Shown here: positions 1 to 12,981 of the stretch, one piece after another
Numbering within the stretch: position 1 is the first letter of the stretch
Layout of the letters: each line of letters opens with the position of its first letter
From: Glandiceps talaboti
Taxonomy: Eukaryota > Hemichordata > Enteropneusta > Spengelidae
Reading direction: 5' to 3'
DNA length: 64,000 bases
Assembly (NCBI RefSeq): GCF_964340395.1
Contig: NC_135570.1
Coordinates: forward strand, 12,013,822 to 12,077,821
The notes under the pieces: model-generated
What the model was told of the DNA's origin: nothing
Seen by the model: only the letters and a program-made list of their open reading frames with translations
Databases searched by the model: none
Program-made: the position numbers and the translations under genes

Positions 1-2429
1 TGTGCTCCAACTAATATTGAATTTAACTTTAAAACCACAAAAAAACAAAACATTAAAAATTAACTTTTCAACTGATCAGGAAAATAAGTTATGTTATACA
101 CAATCTTGATAATATAGTAATTCATATTTGAAATGAGTTGTTATTTTTATCTTGACAGCTGTGTGTCCTATATGTGCATCTGCCGTGACTTGTGGTTAGA
201 ATATCAAATAGCTATTGACATTAAAGATTTAAACCTTTTTGTTTCAAAGGGTAGGGGTTGATTTTCTTTTACCCATGGGTAAACATACTTTCTTGAAATA
301 TCACCTTTGTTGATTGATGGTTGAACTTTTTCAATTATCATAGGAATATCAAATTTACAATCTCAATATCACAGTGTAAGTCCTTTATTCTCTGGAGAAA
401 GGAAAGACTTCATATATTCATGGTTTTAATAACAGACCAAAAAAATATCACTGTTGTCACTTTGTTTTCTTCACTTCTGTGATGTAATATCAGTTTTATT
501 TCTATAACGGCAGTTATTACAGTTGATACATTATATTCCACAGGGAAAGTTAGTTCTGTAAATCTCCCGTCGTGTATGAAAACCATTCTCGCATTCCAAT
601 GTATATTTACGATAGACCGAAAGATTTGTTATTCCGCATATGTAAATACTGCTACACCGTGTTAAGCGAGTAAGTAGCAACAATGACGAATATTTCAGTC
701 TCATTTTTTCCACTAACCTGATAAAAAGTAATCTGTGACAATGAATGATCATGGACTCTGGGTAACACCTAGTAATGAAATTTGTACTCACAGAGCACAC
801 CCCTGATGATATATTCAGACACTTTAAAAAAGTGAGACGTTACATGTTACACATTACTACATACATGTACATCTATGAATCAGTAATTGCTTGCACCAGT
901 ACGCACACATTCTGTATTTACACTGCAGTGCAATACTGAAAACATTATTGCATACATGTATGTGTGCATACGATATGCAAATGAGGGCGTTATTGTTACA
1001 TGCACATGAAATCGCGTGATTACACAGCATGACTTTTTATGGAAATTTGCTTCACTAGTGCTTGCAGTGTTTTCACTAAGTTTACATAGTATAACTGAGA
1101 GAACAGTTTGCAAGCACTCATATACAATATCCTGAGTATGCTACACTTGCATTCACACTTCATGCCATTCAGTCATTGTACACCACTCACCCATGCCAGG
1201 TTCAACACATTCAAACAAAATATTTTTTCTTCATTCAGCCAGAAAATACTCATGACACAAGGATTTTGCTCTATGAGTCTAAGCTCTTCTGACTCATAAT
1301 GACAAGACCCCTTAGGTAACTTGTATTTCCCTTATAGATGAACAAAGAAAAATATTGGGACATAATATCTAAATAAACATACAAAATAAAAGACAATAAA
1401 TACAATAACTAATATGAATAATTAATAATTGAGTGGGCAGATGATGCATCATATTTCTACTAGGTACATTAAAAATTACCAATTATGATTCATTGAAAAC
1501 ATAAATCATTCACTTAATACGTGTATCAATATACAAATGTACTCCACATTTTAATTCCATTAATCAAAGTTTCCATTTTTCAATGAAACAGACACATAGC
1601 CATAATTTTTATGAAATATCCTCACAACACAAATAATTTTGTTAAGAAATATCTAATCAATTATCCTAATAGCCATTCTATATTGAAAACAAATTAAAAC
1701 AGGAAACGATATTGTATTTTACTTTTTACAATTAGCTACTTACAATTTCACGATAGCACATCTGTGCATTTTTGATGTTGTCATTTGCTATAGCCCTTTG
1801 ACTTTATCAGAGTGGAACTTTGCTCTGCGCATCATAAATCTTTTGTCACATTACATGAAATACTGACAATATATGTCTTGTAAGTCTTAGGCAGTAAATG
1901 AAACATCTGAAATCACTTCTGATGTGATAACCTTACACTTATATGAGTTCATGGATCACCTAGCTACTCACTACTCCACATAGGATACATTATGTATTAG
2001 ACTTTTTTCTCTACTCCAGTTTGCATGATTTGATCTGTTGGAATTTAAGTCACGTATTTGAAGACGTGATGAAATCAGTAGTGCAAGCTTACCTTAATAT
2101 CAAACTTTAGCATCTATTTGTAGTGATAATTGAGAGTGAATTACAGGATAATTTGTGAAGCTGCAAATTTACTCACTGGTTGGGTAAAAGTGTGACCTAA
2201 GCGTGGCTAAAACAGGGCTCAAATTTAACTTCTACACTCCGAGTTGGTAGTCAGACAAGTGAATGGTTTCAGCTAGTTTTCAATTGATCTAACAGACTTA
2301 TTACTACCTTATACATTTCATAGTGGAGATATATAAAGTTTGGTACTCAATATGCTGTTCAGACTAATGCTCGTCAGGTTTAGCCATGTGAAATGTTTCA
2401 GTACAAGTGTTCTATTGCCTTCCATTGGT

Positions 2430-2725
2430 TTAACAGAAGTTGTAAATGTGGTACTCTAGATACAATGTTTATTAGTCTATGTTCTCTGAACTATACTAAT
2501 TTGTAGTCGAGATATGTTGTTTAGTAGTCTCTGAACTATTGCTAATATGGTAGTCTCTGGACTACTGCTAATATGGTAGTCTAGATACAATGTTTAGTAC
2601 CGTACTCTATGTGTCCTGGACTACTGCTAATTTGATAGTCTATATGTAGTTTAGTAGTCTATGTTGTGCCCTGGACTACTGCTAATGTGGTAGTCTAGAT
2701 ACAATATTTACTAGTCTATGTGCCC
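2430..2725. repeat. Degenerate tandem repeat
   Basis: The phrase around 'ggtagtctagatacaatgtt' alternates with 'ctggactactgctaat' several times in different spacings. This gives an irregular minisatellite with units of roughly 50-100 bases. No coding potential is visible. Confidence 0.6.
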
Positions 2726-5700
2726 TGAACAACTGCTAATTAATTTTGAACCATGCTATGTACGGGGATATTGTATTTTAGAATACATTGTAGAAGGAAT
2801 TCTTTGCTGTGTTAGTCTCCTTAACATACCTGGGTTAGCATACAATGGTAGCTATGTAAAATCGTAGTCAGTGACAAGTTGCTCCACTGTCTATGGTCAA
2901 ATATGCATAACAAACAGCAATTCTGTTTCATTTGTTATTTAGATAAACAGAGGGTACAAATGAATAGAACCTATATAATATGTATAGTTAAGACTGAGAT
3001 TCATTGCAATTGTTCTCTACAGATACAACACACTATCCTATACAATATGCCATAGTTACTGTGATGTTTAGCATCATTTATATTCACCAAGATTAAGCCC
3101 TTCATGTAGGATCTATGGTTCTACTAACTGTTGTTACCCAGTGACCAAAAATTTTGGACAAGCTGCCAACAACGTTAAGCCTTTATAAGGTTATCACCCA
3201 GCATAATTATGTAACACGTCTTCAATACTGCAAAATAGAACTGTGCAAAATAATCATTTATAAAGTGTGTATGATGAATATGAACAATATGGCAAAATCT
3301 GGACTTATAAACTAATGGAGAATCATTAGGACCCAATTTCCTTTTTGAACTTGAACTTGAATCAATGTCAATTCAAAACGGAATGAGTAACTATAAACTG
3401 TACACGTAAAAATCTATAGTACAGGTATTTCATGTATTTTTTCCACTTTGTTTTCGAACCAATAAAAGTGAACTTTATAATAAAGTACAGTAATTCTGAA
3501 TAAATTCTTTTACAAATTTATCACATATCAGATACACAATTTTGTTGCGATAAAATATCTCAAGTCAATACTTGAGTTACCACTGAATACAAAATCGCCC
3601 TAGGGTGGGTATACAAAAACATGCTAGTACATTTCAGCAGTAATTTATCACTGCTGGTGTAATACATGTATTGGTAACTTATTAATGGATAAAAGCTATC
3701 TTGAAAGGATTCAACTGTACACAGTATGTAATGTTCTGGTTAAATTTTCATTACATAGAAAGGTTTGTAGTTAGATGTACAGCGATGGGAAATTTGAATT
3801 TAACGATATCAAACATACTGCATATTTATATGGCTGAAAAGAAGGGCAGTGTAAATATTAGGATTTCCATTGTTTACTTGTGTGTTTGTGTTCTTTTTAT
3901 GGCTATAAAACACAGTACTTTCACTTCCAATTTACACAATAGTATTTGACAGTGTGTAGAATGAGTACTAACCCTGGGGTGCTAATCTGTCTACCCAGTG
4001 GCTCTGTGACTCTGCTAGTCATTCGTTAGTTCTTTATTCAAACAGATGGTTAAGAGCACAAGTGTAGCAGTCACAGATCTACAAAGTAGACACTGTCGAG
4101 CTGATAGGTCTAGGGAGTACTGCAATTCATGATGAAATGGTTCTTTCAACCCTTCAAATCTTGAAGCACATACTCATAAATAGAAAAGGAATATAGGTCA
4201 TTTTGAGTAGCCCATCCTTATCTTGGCAAATTTCCCATAGGTGAAGTGAATTTTTTATGTGCATGTCTACCTTCTAGTTTTTGTTCAAAGACAACTTGAC
4301 CTTACAGAAAGTATTGTAGGTATTGCTATTCTAGACAAGTTTTGTAGCTCTCTTGGTTGAATACACAAGAGTCTCGCATTCCTTTCCAACATTAGAATCG
4401 ATAAATGTATAGGGTCAGTATATAAATAATGCACATTTTTATAGTTCAAGGACTACCGGTACTCACAACAGTTACTTGTGGGTGTAACATGCGGGTGCAG
4501 TGAAACAGCTTGGATTCCATCAAATGACCTTCTTTTTGGCTTAGGAAAATACGAACATTATGTTACATGAACAGATAGATTCTGATATGATTGATGTGTT
4601 TTTATCATAATTGAACTATAATGTAATATTCAGTAATTCTGCTATGTCTGCAATGCAAGTGTAATTCAGAAGGTACATGCAGTATCAGGTTAGCTTGTCT
4701 ATGTCGATGATGTGTGTCTGCGATAGCTCTATGTGTGAGAGCTATCATAGACACATATCAGCAAAGTAGACAAGTTGGTAAACCTCTTATTAATCTTTTG
4801 AATGTGGAAAGAATTTTAGGAAAGCTTTCATGAAATAAAATCTCACCAGTCAACTGTGCAAAAAGTGCGCGTATCTGTTCTGCATTAAATGAAGTGTAAT
4901 ACTTAAAATGGTGTTGGTGGTATACTAGCTGGTTCTCTTTCACTCACAGTCAGTGTGCTGAGGAGTCATTCTAGCTCAAATTTATCACTGTGCATTTCTA
5001 GTATATGAAAAAACTAACTTGTTAAAACAGTTCATCACCTACATGTATGATGCCTTTCCTAATCGTCATCTTTAGTATAGTTACAATTATTTCAATAACT
5101 TTTTTACAGTGCTTAAGACTGCACTGGAACATTTTTTGATATTCGTTCGTTACTTGTAATATCGTACACCCTAAACAGTATTGAATCACCCGTGGGTAAA
5201 TTATATTGTGAATCTGTACACTTAACATAATACACTAAATCCTATGAAAGTGATTTTGGTTCACGCCCAAAAAATGTGATCATGACTTCAACCTGTTGCT
5301 GGTACTACTTATAATATAAACTCAATCCCCTAATTAGCATATACAATGTCTAATTATTGGTATATAACAATTTTCAGTTATTATACTGTTGCTTGTCTGA
5401 TCAGAAGAATAATACTCCACTTACAGCTAGTGCAGGCTTAATCAGCATATTACATGTGTCACATTGCGTACTTGATTAAGTGCAATACAACTACCATATA
5501 TTAAATCTAAATTATGCAAAACCTTGGTTAAAATAATTAATTATAGCTGCATCTCAATATGTCCCAAAAAAGCTGCATTGTATAATATGTAACAGTTTGT
5601 AACCTTGAAAAAATATTGCCAAATTGGAGTATGGTACTACTTTGCAAATCACAAATTCATACTGCACTCAAGTCTGACAAATATTTGCATATTACCAGGG

Positions 5701-7244
5701 TATTGCATTTGTACAGGAATTGTGGTTGTGTTATCAATGTGGTGTATATTTACCTGGCTATCTCAAGAGCTATAGATTTGTACACTAATATTTAGCTAAG
5801 GGTGTGGTTTATACATAGTATACTACTATCAGTAGTATTACAGCATCCTTGAAATATGTCCATTGTACCATAGTATTGGTGGGGAACTCAAGTAAAATAC
5901 CTGAGAAACGCGAGTAAATTTTTACCTACCAACCTACCCCCCTAAAACACTATGGCAATCACACCAACTTCATTTGTACACTAAATTAATATTTGGCACG
6001 GGTGGAGGCTATACATTATTATAGAATCATTCCACTGTAAAAGATTACAATGATTTCTATCTATGTATACTAATATTTTTTAATATTAAGGACATTAAAG
6101 TTGATATATACTTTTCTCAGTAAAAAATTACTAATAAAATACTGTATATAAAATTATATGGAGTTACAATAATTTTTGCTATGGTTTTGCCAACCTTATA
6201 TGCACATGATCCCATCCATAATATGTCAATTGACCTTTGACCTCACCACATACAAACAGGTGTGTCTAAATAGTTAACTATTCAAATAAAAGTCGTGGCA
6301 ACTGTTTGACTACAAATTAACAAACAGAAAACTACAGAACTGATGACGGTCTCAACAAAACTCAACTCAAAAAGTTTCAAAAACCCTGATAGCTTTTTCT
6401 ATATTGATAGCGTATCATTATGTCAACCAAAAAAGAAAAAAAAGAGAATTGGAAATGGCGTGAATATTAAATAGGAAAGACTTTATCACACATGTTCATT
6501 ATCATGTCTACACCCAAATGACATAATCAGGTTTGCTTAATTAAATATACCATTTTTATGTATTCAATGCATGTAACAATTCTATACAAAAACTGTCTCA
6601 GGTTACGGGTACATTAATCATGGCGAAAACGTCAAACGAAAATTACACTAAAGTAGAAATTGTCAGGTACTGAGGATATAGTTATAGCATGAAAAGAGAA
6701 AAATAAGGACAAAGTAACTGTCTGTGGGAAGTAAGAAATCAATAAAGTATAACAAAGACCTTTGAAATTTATTGCTCAATCACATCAATACTGTCTGTGT
6801 TACACTTTAGGCCGTTCTTTAATTTCTTTTTCAGTGAAATAAAGTTTATAGTTAGTTTCTAAATCAATTAGATTTCCTGATAAGTCCTACTTTAAGGTAC
6901 ATTGATCACTAATTATGATTGTTTGTAAAACACAATTTAATTGACAACTCCACTGCATCAGGCTATGGATGTGTGCTATGTACACAGATTTACACACCAC
7001 AATAAATATGATATACTCGTTTGAAGTACTGAACTAAAAAAATATTGGGAACCATAAAACACTTCATATGTGAAAGGTTACACTGTAGGTCGATGTATTT
7101 ATCACATTTCTGAACTCAACTTAAACACATGTCTAAATGTATACATGTATGGTTCCATAGCTGTAAATCTTTGTTGGCCAGTATACTAGATAATGAAACA
7201 CATGTACAATACATGTACCTCCATGTGTGCATGTACATAAATTA

Positions 7245-7660
7245 AAAGTATCACATGGCGTACCACATTGTGTACAGCCTGGAATATGGTCCTGCACTAT
7301 ACTGTACTAAAATATACCCCATGTTGCAGGCTATTCCCTCCTACACATACAGTAAAACTGAAATATACCATGTCATATCATATTGTGTATAACTTGGAAT
7401 CTATCCTGATGTCTGAAACTCAAAGTCGAACTACATTGTAATAAATATACCCATGTTGCAGTCTATTCCCTCCTTTGCATATAGAGTAAAACTGAAAGTA
7501 TAACATGGCATACCATATTCCATATATGTAGTGTGCCATATTGTGTATCGCCTGAAATCTAACCTGTTTGTTCTACACTGTAATGATATAGTGCCCCATG
7601 TTGCCATCTACTCCATTTCTACAAATACATCAAGTGAAAGTATACCATCTGGCGCAATGT
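7245..7660. repeat. Degenerate tandem repeat, unit about 130-145 bp
   Basis: Three diverged copies carry the landmarks 'catgttgc' (7320, 7452, 7597), 'tattccctcct' and 'gtaaaactgaaa'. Spacing of the landmark is 132 and 145 bases. The 83-codon open frame that starts inside it (7531-7782) is not conserved between copies, so it is not called as a gene. Confidence 0.6.
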
Positions 7661-8594
7661 CCTGCAGGTTTGTAATATCACGTTATCATTCATTTTTTAA
7701 TAGATCTTTTGTACCAATTTTTTGTGAAATGGAAAATAACAATATCATAATGAGACACATGTCATCCTCAATGTTATTATAGTAGGGTGATGAAAGACAG
7801 GCTGATTGCATACTGTCCTGAATTCTAGGTGAAACAAGATCTGAAATATTACATGATAGAGTGAGTCTGTGTCTTCTCCAGCTGTCTCTTCTAAGCCTAG
7901 AGACTTCAGTTGTGTGGGGATTTTAGCAGCTCAGGGTTCTCAACAATTTTGAAAAATAAAGGGGCATCCTAATTTACATATTGATTTACATATCATTAGC
8001 ATATTGTATTTTCCCCCTACACAATTGGATGCTCTACACAGCAGCGTGTCAGTCTTCTAAAATTGTCATATTTTGCATACTAATCATCATACTTTGCATA
8101 TATATATTCATACGACATCGTCTTACATAAATAATAATTTTTGCATATTAAATTGTCCTAATTATTAACAATACACTGGCAACGCAACTTACCAACTACA
8201 TTGAGTTTTCATTTGTTCTGGTCTAATGATACTCATCGGAATGACAAAATAAAATAATCGTCATTTCATTCATAATCTAAATAGAAATCCTTCCAGCATT
8301 TTGTATTTTGTAAATGTTAGTGATTGATTGATAAAAAGCCTCTTCAATACAAAAAGGAAGAAAACCGAGAAAATAGAACAATTGCTGTGAACTATGATCT
8401 CAAGATATTAGTGTTGCTAAGTGCCCATGGCTGTCTGATTGATTTTCGGGTACCTGGTTTGACAGATGATGAAATTATTATATAGCTGTCAAACTGATCA
8501 GAACATCGTTTTATCGGTGATGGGCAAAATAAAATTGACATTCAATGTGCCGAAAAGTCTTCTTATCACGCTATCAATGACATAAATAGATATA

Positions 8595-9025
8595 ACCATC
8601 CACATCATAAAGCAGGATGCCATGGCAACATACATAAATTCATTCACAATAAACAAAATGATTCAGTTCTGAACTACGGGGTATTGCATTTAACACATGG
8701 CTTGCAGATATTTTATTTTTATTTCTGACTGCACCCTGCTGTCTGCTTTGGTCATGTTTGTGTCTAAAAGAATTTTAATAGCATAATATGGAGAATTTTC
8801 CACACCTCGACTTATCTACTACACACAAAACCATGTTCTGGTTATAGCTACATTTATTCAAACACTACAGTGGTTGTAAATATTACATGCTGAAATGATA
8901 AAGGAGGATGGCGTGGCAACATACATATAAATTCACTCACAATACAAAATAATTCACCTCTGATCTACAGGGTATTGCAATTAACCCATGGCTCAAAGAA
9001 ATTTTATTTTTATTATTACATTTTA
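8595..9025. repeat. Pair of direct repeats about 120 bp long
   Basis: Segments at about 8600-8725 and 8890-9020 share a common order of words: 'atggcaacatacat', 'aaattcattcacaata', 'ctacggggtattgca' and 'cccatggct' followed by 'attttatttttatt'. They differ by scattered substitutions. This looks like an old local duplication or two copies of one dispersed element. Confidence 0.55.
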
Positions 9026-10568
9026 AAATCATTCCACATCTCATGTCAGAAGACCCTTATTTAGAAATATGACTAAAAGTCATACATATTTGTTATAATA
9101 AATATGTAATATTTGGAAATTTAAAAAAAATTCATTTATAGGACCTATATATTCATGAGAGTTCACCTCTACTAATGAATTTGTCTATGATATCTGAAAA
9201 GATAAATATATCTAATGTCACAAATGAAATATTAATATGTCATACTTTTGATAACCCACTACATCAATTATCCAAATTAGAACTGATCACATATTAATAA
9301 CAATATTGCCATTAAAGGATTACAAAAAATATTACATTAATTTTTAACATTATGAGCTTATATCATCAGTTGGTTTATCATATTCATCAAGCTAATTTTG
9401 AAATATTTGTATCATTTTTCACCACATAATTTTTAATTTTTATCTTCATTTTTAGCCATGTGTCTACATTTTTAGCAATGTGAAAAGCAATGAAACATTG
9501 CAAATTGCTTTTTTTTAGAGAAAATATATTAATATCAGGATCAATTAACACTGACAGTCACATTATCGAAACGTAGACATGAAATATTGAAGTTTGTGTA
9601 TCAACGAACGTTATTCTAATGATATTGTTATCATTTTTAATGAAATATTGAACACTATGAAACTGATACCCCTGGTCGTTACACAAAGGGAAATATTTTT
9701 TAGTAGATTTTTTGTTCTTATTTTTGACTTTAAAATTGTGTTGTAGTACTTGCTGATCAATGCACATAGGGGATGACTAGTTCAAAGCCTAACACCATCC
9801 CATAAATTTATCATTTGTTGACTTGTTTCACATGGTTTGGATAGGTTATTTATACTGTTTGGTGTATTTTTTATTTCAAAAGGCAAAATTTAATTGAACA
9901 CAAATATCGAAAGGTCACAGCTCCTAGGATTGTAATATAGCCCAGAGTTGAAATGAGTTCACTTAATAAATATGTGAGATATAACAAATGATACTAAATT
10001 CCACTGTTGGTGACAACAGATTGGAAAATTACCCATGGCAATTCTATCCTCATTATGGCATTGCTATGAAGAAATTCGATATCACTTGATCATTGAGAAG
10101 CTCATCTCAGTTGCTGGAAACGGAAGAATGTTTTAATAACTTTGGGATCGTTCAAAAACAAAATATAAAAAACATGAAATTTAGAATATTGACGAGAATA
10201 ACTAAATGAAATTTGACACCACATATTATTTTGGGAGCTTCTGCTACCAGTATATCATTTACACATGGCTGAATTGGTTTAGTCAATACAGTAAAATATG
10301 CAAGACTGAACATGAAATTTACAACATCAATGAATATAATTAGGAGAAAATTTGAAGTCACGTCTGTTTCATTTAAGAGTATATATCTGGTAGGAAAGTC
10401 TAATTGCAAATTGGATTATAAATAAAGTCACCTTTAGGCATGTATATATGAAATAAAAGTTTTAGATAAATTACACTTCGTCTGGCATGTAATTTTTAAA
10501 GCAGTATCTCTACATGTACAGATAAATAGTGACAGTTACACTGTCATGTATATCCTATGAAATATCTA

Positions 10569-10935
10569 ACATGGGAATATTACAAGTACCAATTTACAAC
10601 AAGATTTAAGTATTACTTAGAAGATATGTTGCTGGTGAGTTTTGTGGTATGTTTGCTTTTGTGTTCCTGATCAATTATTAGTGAGTACCTCAAGGACATA
10701 TAACTGTGGTGACATGGGAATATCATCACAAGTACCCTAGTTTGAGGTATTTAGTTATTTACTGCAAGATTTGTAATTACTTAGAAGATACATGTGTGTG
10801 TATTTTACAGGTGAATTTTGTGGTATGTTTGCTTTCGTGTTCCTGATTTAGTGATTATCTCAAGGATACAATCGTGAAGACTTTATAAAATCTCAACATG
10901 GGAATATTACAAGTGTCTAGTTTGAGGTAATTACC
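10569..10935. repeat. Imperfect tandem repeat, two units plus a partial
   Basis: 'acatgggaatat' occurs at 10569, 10712 and 10896. Between the copies the words 'acttagaagata', 'ttttgtggtatgtttgctt' and 'gtgttcctgat' recur in the same order. Units are 143 and 184 bases, differing by insertions. Confidence 0.65.
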
Positions 10936-11754
10936 AGAAAAATCAATGTGTACACATGTACAGTTCTACGTAAAGATCTTCAAAATGATGGCATGAGAAA
11001 GTGAACATGTGTGTTTCTCTATTAAACTGAACGTGTGTATTTTGGCTCTAACTTATTTGCACTTACATGTTACCTACAACATTGCCAAATAAAATCAGCT
11101 TGAAAGTGGATCATTTTCACTTGCAAATTCTGCATAATTAAACACAGATATTACCTACCTGGTAATAAAGGCAGATTTATTTAAAAACTGTGCACAAAAT
11201 AAACATGTTGCATTTGGACTGTCAGCAGTTGTCCTGACTTCTGTATTATACTATTTTTCATTTTCGAATTAAAACACAGTAGCTTTTAGAACGATGTATT
11301 GATGTAGTCTGAGATGTATGCATTCTGTAACTAATAACATCCTGGCTGTATTTATAGTCAGTCCCCAGAAGAGAGTTTAACAAAATCTTGTCTGCATTGC
11401 GTATGCACAGCTTTACGTACCGATCACAAGGAATTATTGCACCTTTAACATTATCAATTGCACAACAGTGAAATCTGAAGAAGCCATGACAGGAATTCAA
11501 ACATGGCAAATGGAGCTGACACATCGCAGTATACATACTTTATTATATCTGTCAGATTTCATCAAACACTGACTCCAGAAGATGAACTCTTGACTAGGAT
11601 TTATTTACAGATTTATTGAACCAACCATCTTCTCATTAACCTGTCATGCTTCTAAAAAGTCTTCCTTGTTCACTTTAAGTCTGCTACTGTTAATTGCATA
11701 GTCACTACTCTATACGGTTGATTCAATGCTTGCATTTAACTGCAATAGTTACTA

Positions 11755-11925
11755 CTCTATAGTCACTCTGGTTTGGTAGTAACATCATGTGGCCTAATTG
11801 AAACTCTATAGTCACTCTGATTTGGTAGTAACATCATGCAGCCTAATTGAAACTCTATAGTCACTCTGGTTTGGTAGTAACACCATGTGGCCTAATTGAA
11901 ACTCTATAGTCACTCTGGATCAGTA
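11755..11925. repeat. 49-bp tandem repeat, about 3.5 copies
   Basis: 'agtcactctg' recurs at 11761, 11810, 11859 and 11908, an exact 49-base period, with intervening 'tttggtagtaacatcatg' and 'gcctaattgaaactctat'. Copies are nearly identical, so the array is young. Confidence 0.85.
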
Positions 11926-12304
11926 GTAAACTTTAAAGACTATGGAAAGTGCTCCACCTAAGATTGTTTGAGGTGTACCATGAACAAATAAAGAAAGTGC
12001 CTTGGGTAAATATTATTTTTAAAACCATTGTTAATTATGTGATATAATATTTTGTGACCACAATGAAAGTCTTAAGTTAAATTAAGTGGTTGCTGCTGAA
12101 GTCCAAAAAATCTAACATGTATGAGGTATGTTTTTTTATTTTGTGATGGAGACATCTGTGGGTGGTACAGACGATTGTCATGTGAAATATTTCACCCCAA
12201 TTTATTTCCACAAATTGTATATGTTTACTATATCAATTTTCATTTTTACATATGAAAATATATATGTGTACAATTATTAGTTTGAACATGTTATTCAAAA
12301 TACA

Positions 12305-12670
12305 ATATTTCAAAGTGGCCATAAGGATGAGGATTTGGGTATTTATTTTGGATTTATAAAACAGTTTTATCATGGCGTCCTACTTGAAAAATCAATGTGA
12401 AACAACAGTGTCTAAGTCTGTGTTCGTCACTTAATCATTTTAATGCACTGCAAAAAGCCCAAAAATGAGTCAAAATGTTTGTTATCATACATATAAGAAT
12501 AAACATTTTACATATTTAATAATCCTTTGCAATTTATTGAGTTTCAAACAAGGACTTGGCATATGTTGTCACATCGATTTTTCAAGTATAAAGCCATGAT
12601 AAAATTGTTTGATAAATTAAAAATCCAAAATAAATACCCAATCCTCATCCATATGGCCATTTTAAATGAA
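12305..12670. mobile_element. Fold-back element (family R3) with roughly 100-bp inverted arms
   Basis: The left arm (about 12310-12410) begins 'aaagtggccataaggatgag'. It pairs with the right arm (about 12565-12665), which ends 'tcatccatatggccatttt'. The arms share 'gggtatttattttggat' and 'cttgaaaaatc' in inverse orientation with indels, around a central segment of about 150 bases. A related single copy lies at about 48960-49205, so this is a dispersed family. It has no coding capacity and is non-autonomous if mobile. Confidence 0.75.
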
Positions 12671-12981
12671 CTCACGGTTCAAACGATTTAATTGTCACTG
12701 ACTAGTCTATTTTCAATTTGATTAGATTCCATTTGTCTAATTTTAGAAGAGCTACATGTATATTGATAGTCTATACATGTATAAAAATAAATTCATACGG
12801 TATTCTAACATACAAGTTAAAATTGATCAAAGACCAACCACAGTTAGTACCAGCATAAATGACAAAGAATGCACCATGCATGACTCCTATTGTTTGATCA
12901 CGTCACAATTTTAAATTTTAGCACTTGATATTTTATCTTAGCTGAAAAAGAGAGAGAAATAAATAAGAAAACAGTACTTAC

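Larger units (their letters stand above)
1..11158. other. AT-rich region without a supported gene
   Basis: Reading both strands I find no coding exon that can be tied to a protein family. Open stretches such as 10152-10409 and 11258-11536 on the minus strand are of chance length for this base composition. Isolated acceptor-ORF-donor combinations occur on the minus strand, for example 1744-1787, whose best frame is short but open and ends at a GTAAGT donor. These could be small exons of the gene that starts at 15478, but no chain of phases can be proven. A perfect AGGTCA direct repeat with one-base spacing (minus strand) sits at 6231-6243. A stem-loop with two 18-base arms lies near 4711-4754. 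Several degenerate tandem repeats are listed separately. Confidence 0.6.

Noticed and set aside
1744-1787. Minus-strand exon candidate (best frame NDNIKNAQMCYREI)
   Set aside because: The splice sites look fair, but no phase-consistent chain to other exons could be built and the family is unknown. Not called as a feature.
10152-10409. 85-codon hydrophobic minus-strand reading frame
   Set aside because: The hydrophobic appearance follows from T-rich DNA. No recognisable family and no supporting context.
11258-11536. 92-codon minus-strand reading frame
   Set aside because: Length is within chance for an AT-rich 64-kb window. No motif, splice context or family match was seen.
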